This document shows, one piece after another, positions 45,153-54,311 of a stretch of 64,000 nt of DNA. The stretch spans positions 156,031 through 220,030 of the forward strand of contig NZ_JAOTBE010000001.1 in NCBI RefSeq assembly GCF_026162645.1, given 5' to 3'. The notes beneath the pieces are model-generated. The model was not told the origin of the DNA and searched no databases. It was given only the letters and a program-made list of their open reading frames with translations. The position numbers and the translations under genes are program-made. Position 1 is the first letter of the stretch, and every line of letters starts with the position of its first letter. This stretch comes from Paracoccus rhizosphaerae (GTDB lineage: Bacteria; Pseudomonadota; Alphaproteobacteria; Rhodobacterales; Rhodobacteraceae).

Positions 45153-47722
45153 TCGGGCGAAAGCATGTGACCGACAGGCCGGCGACCGTCAGCCCCCGGC
45201 CGCCGAGCAGCATGTCTTTGCAGACGATCCCGCGGGTGGAACGCGCCCTGCGCCTGACCCGCTGGGGCATGGCTTGGGAACGTGCGGCGCGCGCCTTCTG
45301 GCCGCTGCTGACGCTGTTGGCCGTTGGGTTCGCGGCGCTGGCCTTGGGCGGCGTGGCGGCCCTGCCGGGCGCGGCGCTGCCGTGGCTGGCGGGCCTGTGG
45401 CTGATTGCGGTGGTGATCGCGGCGGGCCGGGGCGGCTGGAAGTTCCGGCGGGTCCGCTCGTACGAGGCGCTGGAGCGTCTGGACCGGACGCTGCCCGGAC
45501 GCCCCCTGACGGCGCTGCGCGACCGTGCGGCCATCGGCGGGGAAGGCGCGCTTTGGCAGGCGCATCTGGCGCAGATGCAGCAGGCCGCGCGCGCCGCGCG
45601 GGCCGTGCGTCCCGACGCGGACCTTGCGCGCCGTGACCCCTATGCGCTGCGGCTGGCGGCACTGGTGGCGCTGGTCATGGCGCTGATCTTCGGCGGCGCC
45701 GGCCAGATGGGCCAAGGCGTGCGCGCCATTGCCGCGACCATGACCGCCCCTGGCGACGATGCCGGCATCCCCTCCGGCCCCGCGTGGGAGGGGTGGGCCG
45801 AGCCGCCAGCCTACACGCGGCGGCCGACGATCTATTTGAACGCCACGGCCGAAGGCGAGGTGCTGGAGCTGCCGAAGGGGACCGAGGTCAGCTTCCGGCT
45901 CTATGGCGGCGGCATCGAGGTGGTGCAGGACATCGGCCCCGCCTCGGGCGAGGATCAGACCGCGCCGGTCTTCCGCGCCGAACGGACCGGCGCGATCGAG
46001 GTCGGCAACCGGCGCTTTGACGTCGCCGTGCTGCCCGACGCGGTGCCGGTGATCCGCGCCGGAGCAGCGCCCGTCCGGCGGGCCGACGGGCGGATGATCC
46101 AGGACTTCAGCGCTGCCGACGACCACGGCGTCAGCGAGGCATCCGCGGTGATCGCGCTGGACCTGCCGAAGATCGACCGCCGCTTCGGCTTGGCGGCCGA
46201 GCCCGAGCCTCGGGACCCGATCACGCTGGCGCTGCCGCTGCCTCGGGGCGGGCGGCAGGACGTGCAGGGACAGCTGGTCGAGGATCTGTCCCGCCACCCC
46301 TGGGCCAACCTGCCGGTGCGCCTGACGCTGGAGGCGGTCGATGGGATCGAACAGGTGGGGCAGTCGGACCCGATGTCGGTGAACCTGCCGGGGCGGCGCT
46401 TCTTCGACCCCTTGGCGGCCGCGCTGATCGAGATGCGCCGCGACCTGCTCTGGTCGCGCGAGAATGCCGGCCGCAGCGCCGAGATCCTGCGCGCCGTCAC
46501 CTGGCAGCCCGAGGGTTTCGTCGAAGGCGACCTTTATGCCCAGCTCCGCGGGGCGGTCGGGCTGCTGGAGGGTGACGACTTCACCCCCGAGGCCCGCGAC
46601 CGGCTGGCCGAGGCGCTGTGGGAAGCGGCTGTCCAGCTGGAGGACGGCGGCCTGCAGGACGCTCTGGAACGCATGCGCCAGGCGCAGGAGCGTCTGTCAG
46701 AGGCGATCCGCAACGGTGCCAGCCCCGACGAGATCCAGCGCCTGATGGACGAGCTGCGAGAGGCGACCGACGCCTATACGCAGATGCTGGCCGAGCAGAG
46801 CGAGGGGCAGGACCGGACAGACAGCCCGGACCGCGGCCAGCAGGGCCAGCAGATCACTGGCGGTCAGATCCAGGAGATGATGGACGAGATCCAGCGCCTG
46901 ATGAACGAGGGCCGCATGGCCGAGGCCGAGGCGCTGCTGGAGCAGTTCAACCGGATGATGGAGAACCTGCAGGTGCAGCAGGGCCAGGGCGAGGGGCAGG
47001 AGGGCGGCCAGGGCAGCCAGCCGATGAACCGCTTGGCCGACACGCTGCGCGAACAGCAGCGCCTGTCTGACGAGGCGTTCCGCGACATGCAGCGGCAGTT
47101 CGGCCAGGGTCAGCAAGGGCAGGGTCAGCAGGGGCAGGGCGAAGGTCAGCAGGGCGGCGGCCAGGACGGGCAGAGCCTTGCCGACCGCCAGCGCGCCCTG
47201 CGCGAGGAGCTGGGGCAGCAGCAGGGCCTGATGCCGGGGCAGGGGTCCCCCGAGGGGGATGCCGCGCGGCGGCAGCTGGACGAGGCCGGCCGCGCGATGG
47301 AGGACGCCGAGCAGGCGCTGCGCGACGGCGACACCGGCCAGGCGCTGCAAAGGCAGGCAGACGCCATCCAGTCGATGCGCGAGGGGATGCGCGCCCTGGG
47401 CGACATGATGGCCCAGCAGGGCCAGCAGGGTCAGGAAGGCCAGCAGGCCGGCGAAGGACAGCAGCCCGGAAACCAGCCGGGCGAAAGCGCGCCCGGTGGG
47501 CAGAGCCAGCAGCCTTATCAGGGACGTCCGGTTCTCGACCCTCTGGGACGAGAAAGCGGCGGCGGCGGCAACGTGGTCACCAGCGGCGATCCCCTGGCCG
47601 AGGGCCGCGACCCGGCGCAGCGGGCGCGCGATCTTCTGGACGAGATCCGCCGTCGCAGCGGCCAGCAGGACCGGCCCGAGGACGAGCGCGACTATCTGGG
47701 ACGGCTGCTGGACAGGTTCTGA
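45143..47722 (+). CDS. TIGR02302/DUF4175 family membrane protein with Gln/Gly-rich tail
   Basis: An 859-residue protein of unknown function, found in many alphaproteobacteria. Two spans lie at about residues 50-96 and one near 170-190. A large exported beta-type region follows, then a helical region with many Gln/Glu-rich coils (QRLMDELREATDAYTQML). Gln/Gly-rich low complexity (residues 613-630 and 654-677) comes before the C-terminus. The start at 45143 overlaps lysA; ATG 45212 would give MSLQTIPRVERAL and is equally plausible because neither has a strong ribosome-binding site. Its size and topology suggest an envelope role. Confidence 0.82.
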   Translation: MALIGRKHVTDRPATVSPRPPSSMSLQTIPRVERALRLTRWGMAWERAARAFWPLLTLLAVGFAALALGGVAALPGAALPWLAGLWLIAVVIAAGRGGWKFRRVRSYEALERLDRTLPGRPLTALRDRAAIGGEGALWQAHLAQMQQAARAARAVRPDADLARRDPYALRLAALVALVMALIFGGAGQMGQGVRAIAATMTAPGDDAGIPSGPAWEGWAEPPAYTRRPTIYLNATAEGEVLELPKGTEVSFRLYGGGIEVVQDIGPASGEDQTAPVFRAERTGAIEVGNRRFDVAVLPDAVPVIRAGAAPVRRADGRMIQDFSAADDHGVSEASAVIALDLPKIDRRFGLAAEPEPRDPITLALPLPRGGRQDVQGQLVEDLSRHPWANLPVRLTLEAVDGIEQVGQSDPMSVNLPGRRFFDPLAAALIEMRRDLLWSRENAGRSAEILRAVTWQPEGFVEGDLYAQLRGAVGLLEGDDFTPEARDRLAEALWEAAVQLEDGGLQDALERMRQAQERLSEAIRNGASPDEIQRLMDELREATDAYTQMLAEQSEGQDRTDSPDRGQQGQQITGGQIQEMMDEIQRLMNEGRMAEAEALLEQFNRMMENLQVQQGQGEGQEGGQGSQPMNRLADTLREQQRLSDEAFRDMQRQFGQGQQGQGQQGQGEGQQGGGQDGQSLADRQRALREELGQQQGLMPGQGSPEGDAARRQLDEAGRAMEDAEQALRDGDTGQALQRQADAIQSMREGMRALGDMMAQQGQQGQEGQQAGEGQQPGNQPGESAPGGQSQQPYQGRPVLDPLGRESGGGGNVVTSGDPLAEGRDPAQRARDLLDEIRRRSGQQDRPEDERDYLGRLLDRF
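47102..47173 (+). repeat. Gln/Gly-rich repeat in TIGR02302 gene
   Basis: Codons 654-677 encode GQGQQGQGQQGQ followed by GEGQQGGGQDGQ, written with repeated GGT/GGC/GGG CAG and a few CAA codons. It is a degenerate 6-9 base tandem repeat. Such tracts are prone to slippage, so length may vary between strains. Confidence 0.7.
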
Positions 47723-47725
47723 GGG

Positions 47726-48415
47726 TCAGCCCGTCAGGCGGGCGGCCTGGATATCCAGCCACAGCCTGATGCGGTCCAAGCCTTCGCGGATCTGTACCAG
47801 CCGTTCGCCGATGCCTCCCTCGTCCGGGACCTGCGGCGCAAGGACATAGATCGCGACGCAGGCGGCGGCCAGCATCACCATCAGCCCGAACCCCAGGACA
47901 TAGCCCCCCGACCGGTCCCTGCCCGATTCGCGAGGCCTTTCGGGCGCACGCGGAACGGGCGCGGGCTGGGCTGCGGGCTTGTGCCGGATCACGGCGGGCG
48001 AGGCATTGGCGGCGGGCGTCAGCGGCACAGGGGGCTTCGGCCCGGTCCTGACCGCGCGGGTGGCGCTGGTGGGGACCACCACCGTCGTGGCGGGCCAGTC
48101 GCCCTCGGGCTGCGGGACGGCGGCCTCGGCTGACAGGGGGGCCTCGCCGTTTCGAAGGCGACGCTCGTGCTCGACTTCTTCTCGCAGGATGTCCAGCACC
48201 TCGGGCGCAAGCCGGCGGCTGGCCGAGGGGGCTGGCGGCGGCGTCGGCCGCGTGAACGAGCCCAGGTCCAGCGGTCCGGCGGCTTCGGAGCGGCGGGCCT
48301 CCCAAACCAGCCCGCAGCTGCTGCATTCGACCTCTCGGCCGGCGACGGGCAGGGCGTCGTCGGGCAGCACGTATTCGGCCTTGCAGCCCGGACAGATCAA
48401 GTTGATTTCTCCCAT
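47726..48415 (-). CDS. MJ0042-type zinc-ribbon membrane protein
   Basis: A 229-residue protein with an N-terminal zinc ribbon, Cys8-x2-Cys11 and Cys31-x2-Cys34 (ICPGCKAEYVLPDDAL then VECSSCGLVWEA). A Pro/Ala-rich linker of about 100 residues and a membrane span at about residues 171-193 follow, ending in a short periplasmic C-terminus (IGERLVQIREGLDRIRLWLD). It converges on the TIGR02302 gene (3 bases apart) and is divergent from ftsE. Function unknown. Similar proteins next to ftsE are, as far as I recall, common in alphaproteobacteria. Confidence 0.82.
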   Translation of the reverse strand: MGEINLICPGCKAEYVLPDDALPVAGREVECSSCGLVWEARRSEAAGPLDLGSFTRPTPPPAPSASRRLAPEVLDILREEVEHERRLRNGEAPLSAEAAVPQPEGDWPATTVVVPTSATRAVRTGPKPPVPLTPAANASPAVIRHKPAAQPAPVPRAPERPRESGRDRSGGYVLGFGLMVMLAAACVAIYVLAPQVPDEGGIGERLVQIREGLDRIRLWLDIQAARLTG

Positions 48416-48526
48416 GCCACCCTCGCATTCGCCTTTTGGCTGTTCTATCAAGCGCTGGTCCGGCTTCCAAGATGTGCCGGCTGCGAGGTCCGCATCAGAC
48501 GGGCCGCAACTGAAATGAGGTGGCGC

Positions 48527-49201
48527 TTGATCGAGATGCGGGATGTCGGTTTCGGCTATCACGGCGGGGCCGAGTTGTTGTCGGGCATGACGCTGAGCCT
48601 GCAGCCCGGCATGTTCCACTTCCTGACGGGGCCGTCGGGTTCGGGCAAGACGACGCTGCTGCGGCTGTGCTACGCCGACCTGCTGCCGACGGCGGGACAG
48701 ATGACCGCGCTGGGCCACGAACTGCGCGACCTGTCGCGCGACGACATCGCCGCGTTGCGCCGCCAGGTCGGCGTCGTCCACCAGGACCCGCAGTTCCTGG
48801 ACCACCTGCCCGTGGCCGAGAACATCGCCCTGCCGCTGACCGTCGCCGGAGAGCCGGTGGACATGGACGCGCTGCGCGATCTTCTGAACTGGGTCCAGCT
48901 GGGGCCACAGGCGCGTGCGCTGCCGCCGTCGCTGTCGGGCGGCGAACGCCAGCGGGCGGCGTTGGCGCGGGCGGTGATCCTGTCCCCCGACCTGGTGCTG
49001 GCGGACGAGCCGACGGGAAACCTGGACTGGGACATGTCGATGCGCCTGATGCAGCTGCTGATCGAGCTGAACAAGTCGGGCAAGACCGTGCTGGTCGCGA
49101 CCCATGACCTGAACCTGATCCGCGCGACCAAGGCGCAGGTGACGGCGCGGGTGCTGCGCATCTCGGGCGGCACGTTGCAACTGGCGGGGGCGGATCTGTG
49201 A
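48527..49201 (+). CDS. ftsE: Cell division ATP-binding protein FtsE
   Basis: ABC-type ATPase that with FtsX controls peptidoglycan hydrolases at the septum. From the TTG at 48527 it has 224 residues: Walker A GPSGSGKTT at 35-43, signature LSGGERQRAALARA, and Walker B DLVLADEPTGNLD. The TTG is preferred because GAGG lies 6 bases upstream and the protein then starts MIEMRDVGFGY, the common form. An ATG at 48515 lacks such a site. The stop shares a base with the ftsX start. Confidence 0.93.
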   Translation: MIEMRDVGFGYHGGAELLSGMTLSLQPGMFHFLTGPSGSGKTTLLRLCYADLLPTAGQMTALGHELRDLSRDDIAALRRQVGVVHQDPQFLDHLPVAENIALPLTVAGEPVDMDALRDLLNWVQLGPQARALPPSLSGGERQRAALARAVILSPDLVLADEPTGNLDWDMSMRLMQLLIELNKSGKTVLVATHDLNLIRATKAQVTARVLRISGGTLQLAGADL

Positions 49202-50127
49202 TGCGGCGCGATCTTCGGGGTCTGAACATGACAGCGTTGTGGCGCGGGTTGATCGGCGGCGATGGCGGCAAGGGCGACCGCATCGTGCCGCCGACCGGGT
49301 TCACGGCGCAATTGACGCTGTTCTCGGCCGGGGCGATGGCGTTCCTGGCGGTTTTCGCCCTGGCGCTGGCGCTGGCCACGGGGCGGCTGGCCGACCGCTG
49401 GTCCGAGAGCCTGGCGGGCAGCGTGACCGTCCGCATCAGCGCCCCCGTGGCCGAGCAGGAGGCGCAGGTGCAGACTGCCCTGTCCATCCTTCAGACCACT
49501 CCGGGCGTGGGCCAGCCCCGTCTGCTGCCTCAGGACGAAATGGCGCAGCTGCTGGAACCCTGGTTCGGCCCTGACATGCCCGTGGATGCGCTGCCGGTCC
49601 CGGCGCTGATCGACCTGCCGGTGACGGAAGACGAGTTCGACGCCGAGGGACTGCGCCTGAGGCTGGAGGCCGAGGCGCCCGGCGCGGTGCTGGACGATCA
49701 TACCGAATGGCGACGGCCCCTGGTCTTGGCCGCGAACCGGCTGCGGATGCTGGGGCTGGTGTCGCTGGTCCTGATCGCGGCGGCCTCTGGCGCGATGATC
49801 ACGCTGGCGGCCAAGGCGGCGTTGGCGGCGAATGGGCAGGTGATCCGCGTCATGCGCCTGATCGGGGCGCGTGACCTGACAATCGCCAACGCCTTCGTGC
49901 GTCGCTTTACCCGCCGTGCGGCTGTCGGTTCGGCGGCCGGCACAATCCTGGGCATGCTGGCCGTGGCGATCCTGCCGGATGCCAGTGCGGCGGGCGGCTT
50001 CCTGACCGGGCTGGGGTTTCAGGGCTGGGGCTGGCTGATGCCGCTGTCGATCCCGCTGGTCGCCGCCGCCGTCGGCTTCTTCGCGACGCGGTGGGCGGCG
50101 CTGAAGATGCTGGGGGCCGTGCGATGA
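49201..50127 (+). CDS. ftsX: Cell division protein FtsX
   Basis: Membrane partner of FtsE with four spans and a periplasmic loop that binds hydrolase activators. The 308 residues have spans near 36-58, 180-200, 230-270 and at the C-terminus; the periplasmic region between spans 1 and 2 is about 120 residues, including SVTVRISAPVAEQEAQ. It overlaps ftsE by one base and plsC by 4 bases. EnvC-type activators are not nearby. Confidence 0.91.
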   Translation: MRRDLRGLNMTALWRGLIGGDGGKGDRIVPPTGFTAQLTLFSAGAMAFLAVFALALALATGRLADRWSESLAGSVTVRISAPVAEQEAQVQTALSILQTTPGVGQPRLLPQDEMAQLLEPWFGPDMPVDALPVPALIDLPVTEDEFDAEGLRLRLEAEAPGAVLDDHTEWRRPLVLAANRLRMLGLVSLVLIAAASGAMITLAAKAALAANGQVIRVMRLIGARDLTIANAFVRRFTRRAAVGSAAGTILGMLAVAILPDASAAGGFLTGLGFQGWGWLMPLSIPLVAAAVGFFATRWAALKMLGAVR

Positions 50128-50942
50128 GCCGCGATGCCGCCACGCCCGGACCCCTGACGGCGTGGCAGTATGTCCAGAACGTCCTCTTCTATCTGCATGT
50201 GGCGCTGGCGACGGTGGTCATCGGGGTGGCGGGCCTGCCCGCCCTGCGCCGCGGACGCGCGGGCGCCAACAGGGTGGCGACACGCTGGATCGCCTATATG
50301 GTCTGGGCCGCGCGCCTGCACCTGGGCCTGACCTGCGAGATCCGCGGCACCCCGCCAACTGGCGACTGCATCGTCGCCGCCAAGCACCAGAGCTTCTGGG
50401 ACATCCTGATCATCGCGCATGCCGTGCCCCGCCGCGCCTTCATCATGAAGCGAGAGGTCATGCGCGTGCCCGTCATGGGCTGGTACGCCTGGAAGGTCGG
50501 CTGCATCCCGATCGACCGCTCCAAGGGGCGCGACGCGATGGCCGCGATCTCGGCCCAGATCAACCTGCGCATGTCGGGCGACGGGCTGGGCCAGTTGATC
50601 ATCTATCCCGAGGGGACGCGCACTCTGCCGGGGCAGCGCAGGTCCTACAAACAGGGCGTGGCGACGATCCGTGCCGGCACCGGCCTGCCCGTGGTTCCGG
50701 TGGCGGTCAACACCGGCATGTTTTGGCCCCGCAGCGGCTGGGGCATCCGGCCCGGCCGCGCCGTGGTCGAATTCCTGCCCCAGATCCCGCCAGAGGTTCC
50801 CGCGGCGGGTTTCCTGCCCCGTCTGCAGGCCGAGATTGAAACCCATTCCGACCGGCTGATGGCCGAGGCCGGGCTGCCGATCCCGGTCCGGGCGGCGGAT
50901 GTCGCGCCGCCCGAGATGGTCGATCACCGCAACTCCCAGTAG
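50124..50942 (+). CDS. plsC: 1-acyl-sn-glycerol-3-phosphate acyltransferase
   Basis: Makes phosphatidic acid from lysophosphatidic acid at the inner membrane. The 272 residues have a hydrophobic N-terminus, the catalytic block AAKHQSFWD (His88 and Asp93), and LIIYPEGTRTLPGQRRSYK with the substrate-binding EGTR near residue 162. It starts inside the ftsX stop (ATGA). Its 3' end overlaps the minus-strand 76-residue ORF by 19 bases. Confidence 0.93.
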   Translation: MSRDAATPGPLTAWQYVQNVLFYLHVALATVVIGVAGLPALRRGRAGANRVATRWIAYMVWAARLHLGLTCEIRGTPPTGDCIVAAKHQSFWDILIIAHAVPRRAFIMKREVMRVPVMGWYAWKVGCIPIDRSKGRDAMAAISAQINLRMSGDGLGQLIIYPEGTRTLPGQRRSYKQGVATIRAGTGLPVVPVAVNTGMFWPRSGWGIRPGRAVVEFLPQIPPEVPAAGFLPRLQAEIETHSDRLMAEAGLPIPVRAADVAPPEMVDHRNSQ

Positions 50943-51154
50943 CGGGGGACATGCGGATCGCGTGGCGGCAGGCCGATGTCGCGCCGCATGTGCGGTGACA
51001 GGTGGTACGGGTCCGGCGGCCTGGGACGCCTGCGCCGTGGCATCAGCAGCGCACGGACAAGGGCCCATAGGACCGCCGTCGCGCCATGACGGCGGATCAG
51101 GCGGTGCAGGGTGGGGTGCAGGCCGTTGGCCTGCGGAAGCAGTTGGGCAATCAT
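50924..51154 (-). CDS. DUF1127-like small protein
   Basis: A 76-residue basic protein with a hydrophobic patch (GATAVLWALVRALLM), an Arg/Pro-rich turn, and the C-terminal LSPHMRRDIGLPPRDPH, similar to the LSDxxLRDIGL core of DUF1127/YjiS proteins. Start ATG 51154 follows CCGGAGAGCAACG, a good site, and its first bases overlap the stop of the 38-residue ORF. In other bacteria DUF1127 proteins can act as small RNA-binding regulators; the link is by motif only. Confidence 0.65.
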   Translation of the reverse strand: MIAQLLPQANGLHPTLHRLIRRHGATAVLWALVRALLMPRRRRPRPPDPYHLSPHMRRDIGLPPRDPHVPRYWELR

Positions 51155-51267
51155 CGTTGCTCTCCGGTTCGGGCCGGCATGGCGGTGCCCTGCACGGTCG
51201 GTTGGGGTCGGTTCTGGAAGAAGACGGCATGCGGGCGCACCGCGCGGGCGCGGTGGGTCGGCATCAT
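51151..51267 (-). CDS. Candidate small ORF (38 residues) coupled to DUF1127-like gene
   Basis: A short frame starting MMPTHRARAVRPHAVFF and ending ARTGEQR, stop TGA overlapping the next ATG (ATGA arrangement). It is Arg-rich and has no family match I know. No strong ribosome-binding site precedes it. The stop/start overlap is the main reason to list it; it could be chance. Confidence 0.35.
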   Translation of the reverse strand: MMPTHRARAVRPHAVFFQNRPQPTVQGTAMPARTGEQR

Positions 51268-51493
51268 GTCGTCGGTCAAAGCCCGCCTTTGGCGGTCAGC
51301 GGCGATCCATTCGTCGCTGCATGCCGGGCATCCAGGTGATCAGGGTATCCGATGTGTTCATGCGGCCCCTCCTTCCTGCTGACGGCTGCGGGCAAGGGGG
51401 AAGCTGCCCGCCGATTGCAGTTCACGCAAGCGCGCACATGCGAGCAGCCGCCCGTTTCGGAGCGGCTGTGGCAGGGCGGTCACAGTGTCGTGT
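51155..51493. other. Region upstream of DUF1127-like gene, holds two candidate small ORFs only
   Basis: 339 bases between the 76-residue ORF and accA without a standard gene. On the minus strand it holds the candidate 38-residue frame (51151-51267) and a 21-residue frame (51296-51361). A short stem CCGCC-AAA-GGCGG lies just after the latter. I see no clear terminator for accA, whose stop is at 51494. Confidence 0.5.
51296..51361 (-). CDS. Candidate 21-residue leader ORF with strong Shine-Dalgarno
   Basis: The frame encodes MNTSDTLITWMPGMQRRMD and two further Arg residues. AAGGAGG lies 6 bases before the ATG, one of the best ribosome-binding sites in the window. A 5-bp hairpin (CCGCC/GGCGG) follows within a few bases of the stop. 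It may be a leader peptide for the small-protein operon at 50924-51267. Confidence 0.42.
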   Translation of the reverse strand: MNTSDTLITWMPGMQRRMDRR

Positions 51494-52456
51494 TCAGGCG
51501 GCCAGAGACCTGGACCCCATCGCCAGGAACTTGGTCCGGCGGTCCTTGATCAACTCGGCGGCGGATTGCCCGTCCAGCTCGACCAGCATTGCGGCAATTT
51601 CCTGACCGACCGAGGCGACCGCATCGGCAGGGGCACGCTGCGCGCCCCCCTGCGGCTCGGGGATGATGCGGTCGATCACCGCCAGCTTCTTCAGGTCCTG
51701 CGCGGTCAGGCGCAGCGCCTCGGCCGCGTCGCGCATCTTTTCCGAATCCTTCCACAGGATCGAGGCGCAGCCTTCGGGCGAGATGACCGAATAGATCGAA
51801 TGCTCCAGCATGGCGATGCGGTTCGCGGTGGCGAAGGCCACAGCGCCGCCCGACCCACCCTCGCCGATGATGACGCTGACCAGCGGCACGCCGATCTCCA
51901 GCGACTTCATCGTGCAGCGGGCGATGGCCTCGGACTGCCCGCGTTCCTCGGCGCCCTTGCCGGGATAGGCGCCCGGCGTGTCGACCAGCGTGATCACCGG
52001 CAGCTTGAATCGGTGCGCCATGTCCATCAGGCGGATCGCCTTGCGATATCCCTCTGGGCGGGCCATGCCAAAGTTGTGGTGGATGCGCGACCGGGTGTCG
52101 TTGCCCTTCTCGTGCCCGATCACCACGCAGGGCGCGTCGTTGAACCGCGCCAACCCGCCCATGACCGCATGGTCGTCGCCGAAGGCCCGGTCGCCGGCCA
52201 GCGGTGTGTATTCGGTAAACAGCGCCTGGATATAGTCGCGGCAATGAGGGCGGTCGGGATGGCGCGCGACCTGCGTCTTGCGCCACGGGTCCAGCGACTT
52301 GTAGAGGTCGCGCAGCAGTTCCCCCGCCTTCTTGTCCAGCGCCGCGGCCTCTTTCTCGACATCGACGGCCCCCTCGCCCTTGCGGGCCATGGCGCGAAGT
52401 TCCTCGGCCTTGCCCTCGATATCGGCGAGCGGTTTTTCGAAATCCAGATAGACCAT
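51494..52456 (-). CDS. accA: Acetyl-CoA carboxylase carboxyltransferase subunit alpha
   Basis: Alpha subunit of the carboxyltransferase that forms malonyl-CoA, the first committed step of fatty acid synthesis. The 320 residues start [20 protein letters not shown] and contain [37 protein letters not shown] and [14 protein letters not shown] chose ATG 52456 over a start at 52492 because [10 protein letters not shown] is the usual N-terminus. Confidence 0.95.
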   Translation of the reverse strand: MVYLDFEKPLADIEGKAEELRAMARKGEGAVDVEKEAAALDKKAGELLRDLYKSLDPWRKTQVARHPDRPHCRDYIQALFTEYTPLAGDRAFGDDHAVMGGLARFNDAPCVVIGHEKGNDTRSRIHHNFGMARPEGYRKAIRLMDMAHRFKLPVITLVDTPGAYPGKGAEERGQSEAIARCTMKSLEIGVPLVSVIIGEGGSGGAVAFATANRIAMLEHSIYSVISPEGCASILWKDSEKMRDAAEALRLTAQDLKKLAVIDRIIPEPQGGAQRAPADAVASVGQEIAAMLVELDGQSAAELIKDRRTKFLAMGSRSLAA

Positions 52457-52527
52457 GCGTGATGCCCTCGGCGCGTTCGGGTTCGGCACCATATAGGCGC
52501 CTCGCCCGACCAGTGCAACGCGGGCGC

Positions 52528-53712
52528 TTATTGCAGGTCCGCGAAGGCGTCCTGCAACCGGCGCACCGCCTCGGTCACGCGGGCGCGCGGCGTAGCCAGA
52601 TTGAAGCGTAGGAAGTGTGCCCCGCCGGTCCCGAAGGTCGCGCCGTGATTGGCGGCGATCTGCGCAGTGCCTTCGACCCGGCGGGTGAACTCCTCGGGCG
52701 TCATGCCGGTGCCGGAAAAGTCGACCCAGGACAGGTAGGTCGCCTGAAGCAGCATCGACCGCAGGCCGGGAATGGCATTCACGCCGTCGTCGAAGATGCG
52801 GCGGTTGCCGTCCAGGTATCCGACCAGCGCATCGACCCAGGCCGCGCCTTCGGCGGAATAGGCAGCGGCGACCATGTCCATGCCCATCATGCCCGGAGAG
52901 ATCCCACGCGCCATCAGCGCCGCCTTGAACCGCTCCCGAAGGCCAGGGTCGCCAATGATCGCGTTTCCGATATGGGCGCCGGCGATGTTGAAGGTCTTGG
53001 TCGCGGCCGTCAGCGTCACCAGCCGGTCGGCGATGTCCGGCGCGACGGTGGCGATCATCCGGTGGCGCGGGCTGCCCGGCAGCACCAGGTCGCAGTGGAT
53101 GTCGTCCGAGATCAGGATCAGGTCATGCCGGCGGCAGAACTCGGCCACCTGCGACAGCTCCTCGGCCGACCAGACGCGGCCGCCGGGATTGTGCGGCGAA
53201 CAGAGGATCATCAGCCGCTCGTGGCCCTTCAGCATCCCCTCCCAGCTGTCCCAGTCCATGCGATAGATCCCGTCCTGCTGCGCCAGCGGCAGTTCGACCA
53301 GATCGCGCCCGCCCGCACGGATCACGCGGGCAAAGGCGTGATAGACAGGGCTCATGACGATGACGCCGTCGCCGGGCGCGGTGAACGCATCCAGCGCCAT
53401 GGCGACGCCGTTCACCAGCCCCGCGCAGGTCAGGATCCAGTCCGGCTGGATCTGCCAGCCGTGGCGGTTCTTCATCCACCAGCAGATCGCGTCCAGATAG
53501 GGGCGGTTCGCGCCGGGATAGCCATAGACGCCATGCGCCACCGCATCCTCGACCGCGCGCTGCACGGCATGGGGCGGGCGGAAGTCCATGTCGGCCACCC
53601 ACATCGCCAGACCGTCGTCGGGGTTCACGCCATAGGCGGACTGCATGTCGTCCCACTTGCTGCACCGGGTGCCGCGGCGGTCGATGATCTGGTCGAAATC
53701 GGGATCGGGCAT
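52528..53712 (-). CDS. PatB/MalY-type PLP-dependent C-S lyase or aminotransferase
   Basis: A 394-residue fold-type I PLP enzyme. It has [13 protein letters not shown] near the N-terminus, [27 protein letters not shown], and the PLP lysine in [17 protein letters not shown]. These are PatB/MalY features: cystathionine beta-lyase, and in MalY also a repressor role. The start is ATG 53712. It is divergent from the def cluster. Confidence 0.9.
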   Translation of the reverse strand: MPDPDFDQIIDRRGTRCSKWDDMQSAYGVNPDDGLAMWVADMDFRPPHAVQRAVEDAVAHGVYGYPGANRPYLDAICWWMKNRHGWQIQPDWILTCAGLVNGVAMALDAFTAPGDGVIVMSPVYHAFARVIRAGGRDLVELPLAQQDGIYRMDWDSWEGMLKGHERLMILCSPHNPGGRVWSAEELSQVAEFCRRHDLILISDDIHCDLVLPGSPRHRMIATVAPDIADRLVTLTAATKTFNIAGAHIGNAIIGDPGLRERFKAALMARGISPGMMGMDMVAAAYSAEGAAWVDALVGYLDGNRRIFDDGVNAIPGLRSMLLQATYLSWVDFSGTGMTPEEFTRRVEGTAQIAANHGATFGTGGAHFLRFNLATPRARVTEAVRRLQDAFADLQ

Positions 53713-53789
53713 GGGACCTCCTGCAGGTTGGTTCCCGCCTGCATACGCTGGTTGTTGCTTATGGTGAAGCCATGCCCTAAATCGCCGTC

Positions 53790-54311
53790 ATGAACCTGCG
53801 ACCGATCCTCATCCATCCCGATCCGCGCCTGAAGAAGGTGGCCGAGCCCGTGGCCCGCATCACGCCCGAGATCGAGACGTTGGCCGCCGACATGCTGGCG
53901 ACCATGTACGACGCGCCCGGCATTGGCCTCGCCGCGCCGCAGATCGGCGTGAACGCCCGCGTCTTCGTCATGGATGCGACCCGCGACCCGCAGGCCGAAC
54001 GCGCCCCACTGGTGCTGATCAACCCCGAGGTCACCTGGACCTCGGAGGCGCTGAACAGCTATGACGAGGGCTGCCTGTCGATCCCCGATCAATATGCCGA
54101 GGTGACGCGCCCCGCGCAGGTCCGCATGCGCTGGCTGGGCCTCGACGGCCAGACGCACGAACGTGAGTTCGACGAGCTGTGGGCCACCTGCGCGCAGCAC
54201 GAACTGGATCACCTGGACGGCATCCTGTTCATCGATCACCTGTCGGCGATGAAGCGGCAGATGATCACCCGCAAGATGGTCAAGCTGAAACGGGAACGGG
54301 CACGTGCCTGA
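53790..54311 (+). CDS. def: Peptide deformylase, copy 1 (intact)
   Basis: Removes the formyl group from N-terminal Met of new proteins. The 173 residues show motif 1 GIGLAAPQ (44-51), motif 2 EGCLS (93-97, metal ligand Cys95) and motif 3 HELDH (137-141, catalytic Glu138). A C-terminal basic helix (MVKLKRERARA) is present. It overlaps copy 2 by 8 bases. It is the copy most likely to supply the essential activity. Confidence 0.95.
   Translation: MNLRPILIHPDPRLKKVAEPVARITPEIETLAADMLATMYDAPGIGLAAPQIGVNARVFVMDATRDPQAERAPLVLINPEVTWTSEALNSYDEGCLSIPDQYAEVTRPAQVRMRWLGLDGQTHEREFDELWATCAQHELDHLDGILFIDHLSAMKRQMITRKMVKLKRERARA

Noticed and set aside
47102..47173. CRISPR-like repeat array
   Set aside because: The repeats are short in-frame Gln/Gly codons without spacers.
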